A stretch of 64,000 bases of DNA, taken from NCBI GenBank assembly GCA_016808115.1, contig JAEQBH010004676.1, positions 1 through 64,000 of the forward strand, written 5' to 3'. Source of the stretch: Tetrastigma voinierianum. Its lineage: Eukaryota; Streptophyta; Magnoliopsida; Vitales; Vitaceae. The position numbers and the translations under genes were made by a program. Below are positions 56,766 through 64,000 of the stretch, one piece after another. The notes beneath the pieces were generated by a model. It worked only from the letters and a program-made list of their open reading frames with translations. It was not told where the DNA came from and ran no database searches. Each line of letters opens with the position of its first letter. The first letter of the stretch is position 1.

Positions 56766-57041
56766 TGATAGGCCGAATGCGTGGTGTGTAAAATATGTAC
56801 GCCTATGTGAGCAAGTGCACGCGTCATATCAAGTAATACAGTGTACCTAAGTACGGATATCGATCCACGGGGATAAGTGCGTTGATAACTGATTTTAGCC
56901 TTTTAATATTATCTGCCTGTTCCACTTGTTGTACACAAAATGCAAGAATCGAGATGGGCTACTTAAGAAATGTGTATTTAGCGTAAAATTGAAAGCAATA
57001 AGACAGTTGAATTTATGACATGGTATTTTAGGCACTCATCA
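56766..57041 (-). repeat. Athila-2 5' LTR, internally deleted
   Basis: 276 bp. Both ends match the 1,180-bp 3' LTR, but about 900 bp in the middle is missing. The join falls at an ATCT shared by both sides (35704-35707 and 36603-36606 in the long copy). Confidence 0.92.
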
Positions 57042-57046
57042 AGCTG

Positions 57047-57600
57047 TATTGGGACAAAGAATTGACAAGGTGTTCAGGGCCATATACTATGCTAGTAAAA
57101 CTTTCAATGAAGCTCAAGAAAATTACTCTACTCTGAAAAAGAGATGCTAACAATAGTATTTGCGTGAAAAATTTAGGCCATACATATTGGGGTCCCATAT
57201 CATTATCTGATCATCTTTGCAATTAAATATCGATGACAAATAAAGCTAAGCCAAGGCGATCGGGTGGGTATTGTTATTAAATTTGATCTAGAGATCAAAG
57301 ACAAGAAGGGTTGTGACAATGTGATAGCTGATCACTTGTCAAGAGTTGAAAAACCTACTGTACAAGAGGAAGAGAAGGAAATAGCAGAACATTTTCTAGA
57401 TGAGCAATTATTCCAACTGTCACTACAATCACCTTGGTATGTTGATATTGTGAACTTTTTAGCATGTGGGATTATGCCACCAGAACTCAGCTACCAACAG
57501 AGAAAAAAAATTAAGGACTGATAGTAGGTTTTACATCTGGGATGACCCATTATTGTTTAAAAGAGGAGTTGATATGATAATCAGAAGGTGTGTACCAGAA
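57047..57600 (+). pseudogene. Athila-1 RNase H and integrase start
   Basis: Continues directly from 35558: LGQRIDKVFRAIYYASKTF (about 57051), ENYSTLKK, then DKKGCDNVIADHLSRVEKP (about 57300-57355), which is the family's RNase H to integrase junction (GAENPVADHLSR). A one-base loss after the LKK block shifts the frame. WDDPLLFK-like sequence (about 57539) leads toward the integrase zinc domain. Confidence 0.9.
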
Positions 57601-58430
57601 AGTGAGTAGAGCAAGATCTTACATGAATGTCATGCATCACCATATGGAGGACACTTTGCAGGAGACAAAACAACCCTTAAATCCTCAATCGGGGGTTTTA
57701 TTGGCCTCTTATTTTCAGGATTGTTTTGAATGGGTGAAGCGTGTGATCGATGCCCAAAGAATGGAAATATCGACAAAAGGCATGAAATGCCCTGCGAAAT
57801 ATCTGGTAGTGCGGTTATTTGATGTATAGGGGTTCTTTATGGGGCCTTTTCCATCTTCATTTGGAAATTTATACATACTCCTAACTGTGGATTATGTATC
57901 CAAATGGGTTGAGGCAGTAGCTTGTCCCAAAAATGATGCTAATACAGTTATGGGATTTTTACAAAGGGATATTTTGAGCAGATTTGGAGCACCCAGAACT
58001 ATCATCAGTGATGGAGGAAGCCACTTCGCAAATAAAGTGTTTGATAAACTTATGGGAATATATGGAATCAAACACATTATGACCTTGGCTTATCATCCTC
58101 AAACAAATGGGCATGCTGAGATTTCCAACAGGGAGATAAAGAAAATCCTTGAAAAGACTGTAAGCTCTAGTAGAAGAGACTGGTATCTGAAACTTGATGA
58201 TGCACTATGGGCATACATGATTGCTTAAAAAACTCTCATTGGAATGTCCCCATATAGGATTGTCTTTGTTAGCCTTTTACCTTCTCCTTGAAGCCCAGAA
58301 TGTAGCTATGTGGGCAATGAGGCGAATTTTGACTTCAAAGTGCTAAGAAGAAAGGCTACTCGGCTAAATGAATTGGAAGAGTTGAGGAATGAAGCCTATG
58401 ATAGTGCGAATCTCTGAATAAAACGAGAAA
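57601..58430 (+). pseudogene. Athila-1 integrase core
   Basis: The zinc-binding segment (about 57600-57780) is degenerate but keeps CHASPYGGHFAG-like sequence in another frame. The core is one open frame, 57839-58228: GPFPSSFGN, LTVDYVSKWVEA with the first catalytic D at 57890, IISDGGSHF with the second D at 58010, and GHAEISNRE with the catalytic E at 58118. That is exactly 36 codons after the second D, the D,D(35)E arrangement. A stop follows WAYMIA at 58226. This is the only enzymatic core in the window with all its catalytic residues in one frame. Confidence 0.93.
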
Positions 58431-58762
58431 TGACCTTGATCAAAGTTTTGAGGAGGAATTTAAAGCGAGAATCAAGTCCTGTTAACAACTCCCGGGGACT
58501 AAAACTCTTTCGAGGCTTAAATCAAAATGGAGTGGACCATACGGTAGTATCAAAGTACAACCTTTGGGCGTGTCTGCGAGAACCGAGTAATCAAGAGGAA
58601 TTCAAAGTCGTGGTCGAGATATTTAAAGCATTACTTGGAAGAATTCGATTACCCAAGCTGACTCCTAGTTACAGTGAGAAAAATATGGAGAAACAAAAAT
58701 CTCATAACGACAAGTCCATTCAAAGACTCAAAATTGGCGGCTTTGTGGAAGGCAATCCATCA
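58431..58762 (+). pseudogene. Athila-1 integrase C-terminal region
   Basis: Resembles the Athila tail after the core: a KSRWSGPYVV-like segment with changes (WSGPY region about 58525), a GACLREPSN-like stretch (about 58570), EEFKV and an LPKLTPS ending. An open frame runs through 58430-58765, but its start reflects frameshifts rather than a real initiation. Confidence 0.7.
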
Positions 58763-58764
58763 TA

Positions 58765-61700
58765 GCTGATTTCATTTTAAGTTTTATTCTTTTTTGTACT
58801 AGAGTGGTTCACTAGTTTTGTGTGATTTTATTATTATTGCTTTAAATTACGTATGTTTCTTGTAGGACAATAAGAGTGTACACAAAGAGGAATCTCTACA
58901 TTCAAATTACCAATGCGCACAAAGGACAAAGGGGGGCGATATACTCTTCTACGATTTATTGAATTTTTGTCTCTAGATGGCATGATTGAAGTTTAGGAAA
59001 TTTTAATTTTGTGCTTCGAATTTTGAATCTGATATAGTTGAATGGATTCGTTGAGATATTTGAATGATGAATATGAGATTGAATTATTACTTGTTTTGAT
59101 TGGTTTGAGTGAATTGAACTTCAACGAATTGGTTGAGGACACCGGAAATTTTCTTGAATCATGACCTTATGGAGTTTTTAGATCTTATCTGATTGCAGGA
59201 ACATGACATCAGTTCTCTGTCGTGACCACATGCCTGGTCGAACAAAAGCCGACAGGTCGCGACCAGAATTGTCCAATTCCTAATAAAATTAGGTTTTAAA
59301 CCTTTCATTTGATGTCCTTGACATTAATCTCGACATTTAGTGAAATCATTAATTGGAGACTCGAGAATTTGTGCCAGCGATATACGTTTATGGCTCCATG
59401 ACATAGAGCCCGTCAAAACAGGTGAAATCGCGCCAATCAGCGCAACAACCACATTCATCTTCAAAATGCATTCAACTTTCATACTGGCATTGGTAGGTCG
59501 GGGCGGAAGAAAGGTTCATTTGGAATCTCTGTCGAAGCGTTGATGTCTGAGCGAGTGATAAATTGAAGGAGCGGGTTTAGGTCGCGTATTTTCGAAGGTG
59601 GAGAAATTCAATGCCTCTCGAAGAAAAGCGGTCAAACTGTGAAGTTTTCTCATTCTTTCTTAAAAATCTCCATTGGAAATAGCCGGGCGCTCGGATCGGA
59701 AAATTTGCTTAAATTCATTCATTAGAATATTAAAGAAGAATTAAGGCTTAATATTCATTCCCACGAAAAATAAGATTCACTATAAGAGGATGGGAAGACA
59801 AAGGAAAGAGTGAACAATGAAAATGAAGAAAAGAAGGATGAAAAAGATGAGTTCGAGGGTGCAAATACGGGCGTATGGAATGAATGGTCGGAGAAAACAA
59901 ACCAATTCCAGTCATGATTCCAAAAAACGTTCTATCATTACTAAATTGGATGATTGGAAGGGAATTGGAAGAAGGGTTAACCAGAACTCCCATCATCCAG
60001 AGGAACTCAGACAAAGGAGGCAAGGAAAAGGCTCACCTTCTTTGGGGACGCTCCGTTATCAACCCTTCTTCACATTGCACATTCGTGACAAGAGGCCGAT
60101 AAGTGAAGACTCTGACCTTTAGGAGGAAGGCATAGGGTTTTAAAGATCGAAATAGAGAATTTTCCTCTGGATTAGATACAGTCTTTATTGTAATTTTTGC
60201 ATTAGTGTTTGTATAGATAGAGAAATCAGATTGTGCAGCATTGAGAGTTTGATATTTGAATTTGTTGAATAAATAAAATTCCAGTTGCTTAACAAAGTGA
60301 TTTGTTTTGGGTTCATGAACTGATATGATGAATTTTGTTGTTTGTGTGTTCATTATTTGTCACTTAAGAAAATTAGCTATATTTTCGAGCCTTGTCTGTA
60401 CAATGACCAAATGACCAATTCTGTTTTATCCTAAGAACAACAATGAAAGAAAAATAAGGGTAGACATCAGTAAAATGAATTTAGGAGTTGCAGCATTAAT
60501 TGAAATCAAGTTTAAATTGTAGAAATAGGAAGAGGTATAATACCGAAGGAACAAATAAAATGATTGAAGCTTTGTATATAAACAGTGAGTCAATACAAGT
60601 CTTGAAAGAACAGTACACATGGTCCATAAAATTCTTGAAACCTTGAAAAAGATTAGTAACATCTTCTGGGGGATTCACAATTGAGATCTGAGGGTCCCTA
60701 GAACTGGTTATTGATTGAGGCGAAATCCTAGGTAAAACAAGCGACGAAGTGATAGAGGCCATCTTTGGAAGTTTGGGCCTTTCAAGCCTACCCTCATTAT
60801 GCTAAGGCGCACACTCTAGTCCACGATTTGAGCTAAAAGCAAGCCTTATTTCTTGATTAGCAGCAGTGAAACATGGAGTCCTCCATCAGTAATCTTGCGA
60901 GTAAAGAACCGAATTATCTAGTTTCACAGAACAAAAAAAAAAAAAAGATTTGCTATAAAGAAAGAAACAAGTTTGGGGGATATGTTTCCTTACATTCTAG
61001 GGAAGGAGGAGAGAAACAACCTTGAAGGAACTAGAGAAAAAGAAGCGAGAGATTGAAAAGAGGAATAGTTCTGTCTTGTGGCTTCTCCTTAGACAATTAA
61101 GCTCATAGAGGGGTGTTTCAACACCTAGTACCCTAATGCGACTAGTATGGGAGTTGCTGGCCTAAAGTTCTCTAAGAGTGATAGAAAGCTAAAGACAAAC
61201 CATTGCACTATTCCATTCCTAGAAGAAAAAAGAAAGAGTCCCCGAAAAAAAAAAAAAAAAAAAAAAGGAGCTATCATAATAAGGTGCGGGTAGGAAATCA
61301 AGCGCCATTAAAAGATGTACGAACCAGATTAGGAGAACTTACATTACAAGGAAGAAAAAAGGATGAAAGAGTGAAGGCAATTAGATGAAAAAGGAAGAAT
61401 GGAATGCGGATTTAATTTGCAGCCAAAATTTTCCAATTATACTATTACCCCTGGCCTAACATTACAAGCACGAAAGAGCCTCTTTGATCTTGAAGGTTGG
61501 ATTTACCTACATTGAGTGATGGGAGATCAATATGAAAAAGCAGCCTATGGGTTGACTGGCTTACAAGAAAGTTGAAGATTAACTAATTCAACAAGAAGAT
61601 GAAAATGATTGAAGACACGCACATACTCACGGGAATAAGATCTGTTAAATTTGGCGTGTAAATGAAAGAATTCATCATTATATTTGTGATAGAAGTTGAA

Positions 61701-61893
61701 ACTATTCATTTTCTTGATTGAAGCTGAAGTTTAAAGGATCTTGCTATCTCCTTTTTCAGATTACAAGGTGGGATAAAGTTTGTGGTTTTGAATCGGAAAA
61801 ATGTCCTTAAAATAAAGCTCAATTATTTGAAGATAGAAACAATTCTTCTTACTCTTTGCACTGAGGACAAGCAAAATTTTAAGTTTGAGAATT
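58765..61893 (+). other. Athila-1 3' non-coding / possible env-position region
   Basis: 3.1 kb between the integrase end and the 3' LTR. Short open frames (for example about 100 codons at 59817-60122, lysine- and arginine-rich) resemble nothing I recognise. A single GTCGCGACC lies at about 59252, a poly-A run at about 61246-61266, and the last 340 bp match 22949-23295. A worn polypurine tract precedes the LTR at about 61880. Confidence 0.6.
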
Positions 61894-64000
61894 TGATGAG
61901 TCAAAACTCATTTGATTTTAATCCATTTTTACGAAGTATTTTGCGAATCGGTATTGATTCATATGCAAAAACATGGATATCTTACTCAAATTCCAATTTT
62001 GCGAAAATTACGGCTATGTCGAAGGTCAGCCAAAGCTAGAAGAAAGTAGTCTCAAGCATAAATGAGTCACAGCAAAATAGGGTGCTACGAAGCTCATCGG
62101 TTCGATTATTTCAGATCACGGCATCACCAAGACTAGTCTTGAGAGAGAGAAATAGAAGGCTTTATCAAACCTGAGTGCGTGGCCCGAAGTGAGGCTATGA
62201 CCAGGAAATACCAAGGCGGCCGGTAATAGAAGTTTCGACGAGAAATAGTGGTGAGAAAGACGAAATATTCAAGAGTAGAATCTTAGGTTCGCGGCCTTCC
62301 CATCTTTTGAAGGTCGTGACGCTAATTGAGAACTCGTAGGTCGTGGCCTTAATCTGAAGTGTGACGTTGATCCATTAATTAAACCCACAAAATAGAGTCT
62401 GCGAAAATTTGAAGTTGCAACTAGTTCTTAAATGAAGGACTCAACTTGAGGTCGCAACATGCTTTTTAGGTCGCGACATGAAACTGGATTGAGAGTCACA
62501 ACATGGGGTTTGAGGTTGCAACATGAAGGTAGGCCAAATGAGTCCCTCTGAGAAAGAGTGGAAGTTGCGACCACTTATTTGGTCAAGGACCTCAAAGAAG
62601 GTCGTGACCAATCATTCGGTCGCGACCTAAATGAAACTCTTGAGTAAATCCAGTCCACGACTACGTTTGAGCAAGCGGGACCCAGATACAAGCGAAGCGA
62701 AGTAACCATGAAATTAGCGACACCATCTTGAGGTCGTGACTGAAATAGAAAGGTGTAATGAAGAAGCCCAGGTTCTGACTAAGAGTTGAGGTTGCGACCA
62801 GAAGAAAGGCAAGGAATATCGACCAAGTATTAGTCGCAGCAAATTGAACATGTGAAGCGAGAAAGCAAAAAGGAGGTCGCGACGTCATTTTAGGTCGCGG
62901 CCAGAAATGCGATCAAAAATCCAGTCATGACAGGAAAAAGGAAGTCACGACCTAGAGTTAAGGTAGTAAAACCATAAATGTGGTCGCGACCTAAAAATGA
63001 GGTTGCGATGTACAATGCAACAAGGAAAGAAGTCGACTCGGAGGTGAAGTGGTGTGACAAAAAGCGAGTGTGACAGCGGGGTTGTGTGAATCTGCGATAG
63101 AAAGACGAAGTCGACATGGAACTATGGTCGCGACATTAGATTTTGAAAATAACTAAGCCAACAAGGTCGCGACTATAATTGATGTGAGCCACTATCCTTA
63201 TTTCGCGAGGAACGAGTCCGCATTGAAGTTATTAGATTAGCGATTGGGCAGTGCGAATGAGGAAATCTGGAGTCGCGACATCGGTTGAGGTCGCGACAGA
63301 ACCGATGGCTTTGGAGCTTTCTTTTCGTTAGTACAAAATCCTGGAGCTTTTTTGGAATTAATTTGCATTTCTTTTGTGAGTTATAAATAGACTTTTGAAG
63401 AATAGTAAAGTAGCTTCAGTCTTCGATACCCAGAACGGGGAGAGGAGAAGGACTCATTGTATATTTTAGAGTAAATTTTTCTTTTCTTTTATTTTCTTTT
63501 CTTTTTCTGGATCTAAACCAGCGAACCGTGTAGAAATGTTGAAGCTAGATTTAATTTCTGATTTTCTTTATAAAAATGTTGCCTGAACTTAATGGATTAT
63601 AGACAAATTTCTGGAATTCGTTTTTCTCAGTCTATTACAATTACAATGGGTGTATCTGATCAATGATCTATTGTTGGTTATGTCTGCGGTATTTCGGCAA
63701 CCGCTGGGTGCGGATTTACCGTTAGATTCCCCAGTCTTTCTGCGTAATTTGAGAGAAATACTTGGATTGGGATTTATTTGATTGATGTTGTTCTTGAATC
63801 GATCGAGTTCAGTATATTGCGAATACCCAGTTCAAGGAGTGTTTCTTGCTGATTTCGGAGGCCCTACGCGACCACGAGTTGGAAATTCCCTAGAGCTTAA
63901 GTGCATTCACTTGTGGGTATGCTAGACTACCATTGATGAACTACTAAGCTCTGAGGGTTCATTTCGAGAAATTCCCCTTTCACTCATAATTGATGTTGGA
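61894..64000 (+). repeat. Athila-1 3' LTR, first 2.1 kb (continues beyond window)
   Basis: Starts TGATGAGTCAAAAC and matches 23296-25383 to the window end. Substitutions and short indels are frequent, especially in 62050-63300. Confidence 0.93.
62050..63300. repeat. GTCGCGAC palindrome array in the Athila-1 3' LTR
   Basis: Counterpart of 23455-24690 with fewer exact copies (for example near 62470, 62620, 62877, 62982, 63127, 63166, 63273 and 63289) and more changed ones. Confidence 0.88.

Larger units (their letters stand above)
35559..57041 (-). mobile_element. Athila-2, complete minus-strand Athila-like element nested in Athila-1
   Basis: A 21.5-kb insertion with duplication AGCTG at 35554-35558 and 57042-57046. 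Minus-strand order: 5' LTR (56766-57041), primer-binding site (56742-56759), gag, protease, RT, RNase H, integrase, env-position ORF, polypurine tract (36739-36752) and 3' LTR (35559-36738). About half of it is the Tekay element 40535-51397 inside integrase. Athila-1 continues uninterrupted in RNase H on both sides once it is removed. Confidence 0.95.
23296..64000 (+). mobile_element. Athila-1, giant nested Athila-like Ty3/gypsy element (runs off the window)
   Basis: The 5' LTR is 23296-28945, primer-binding site 28953, gag about 29290-30760, protease 31190-31535, RT 31840-35558, RNase H, integrase and C-terminus 57047-58760, non-coding 3' region to 61893, and 3' LTR from 61894. Gag and protease motifs (VGQLALNMQ, PSDTQKNPKD, GVLEDVLVKV, LGRPFLATG) are Athila type. 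Insertions account for about 27 kb of it: S2, S3 and Athila-2. All open frames except integrase are heavily broken. Confidence 0.93.

Noticed and set aside
61246..61266. Poly-A run as the tail of a retroposed gene or LINE
   Set aside because: No coding remnant and no flanking duplication were found.

Overview
The window is repeat-dominated plant nuclear DNA, most likely from a eudicot. The evidence is the split exons of a plant-type ceramide kinase gene, plant Ty1/copia and Ty3/gypsy retrotransposons (Tat-like, Athila-like and Tekay/Del-like), a TRIM, and a PIF/Harbinger-like DNA element with TTA target duplications. There are no bacterial operons, rRNA, tRNA or CRISPR arrays. By inspection I place about 85-90 % of the sequence inside recognisable transposable elements. 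Nearly every element open reading frame is broken.

Layout: (1) 1-4131, a decayed plus-strand copia element (Copia-1), followed by a TA/TG microsatellite. (2) 4473-11110, a minus-strand copia element (Copia-2). It carries three later insertions: a 300-bp minus-strand TRIM (6621-6920, duplication GTAGG), a 1.3-kb PIF/Harbinger-like element (7432-8746, duplication TTA, with a GC-rich genic-looking core), and a plus-strand two-LTR copia deletion derivative (9816-10538). (3) 11111-16917, the only host-gene interval. It holds the 5' five coding exons of a ceramide kinase (ACD5/CERK-like) gene on the minus strand. The exon with the catalytic glycine-rich motif and everything after it is absent before Copia-2, and there is a one-base frame break just after the start codon. 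(4) 16918-about 22905, the 5' part of a Tat-like gypsy element, interrupted in gag by a 2.7-kb solo LTR. (5) 22949-64000, a very large Athila-like element (Athila-1). Its 5' LTR is at 23296-28945 and its 3' LTR starts at 61894 and runs off the window.

Athila-1 is a nested structure. One solo LTR sits in its 5' LTR (25426-28156) and another in its reverse transcriptase (32317-34976). A complete 21.5-kb minus-strand Athila-2 (35559-57041, duplication AGCTG) sits at its RT/RNase H junction. Athila-2 in turn carries a complete 10.9-kb minus-strand Tekay-like chromovirus (40535-51397, duplication AATGG) inside its integrase. The three solo LTRs belong to one family, and each has a perfect 5-bp duplication (GCATG, CCTTA, TGAAG).

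Working parts: in each intact-style element the LTRs give promoter and terminator, the primer-binding site primes minus-strand DNA synthesis on a host tRNA, gag builds the particle, and PR, RT, RNase H and INT process, copy and insert the element. Here these parts are mostly recognisable as fossils. The most unusual features are dense arrays of a CpG-rich palindrome (GTCGCGAC) in the Athila LTRs with apparent deamination decay, an Athila LTR flanked by internal sequence on both sides, and a transposon-crowded, truncated ceramide kinase gene. I did not find a convincing new biochemical system.
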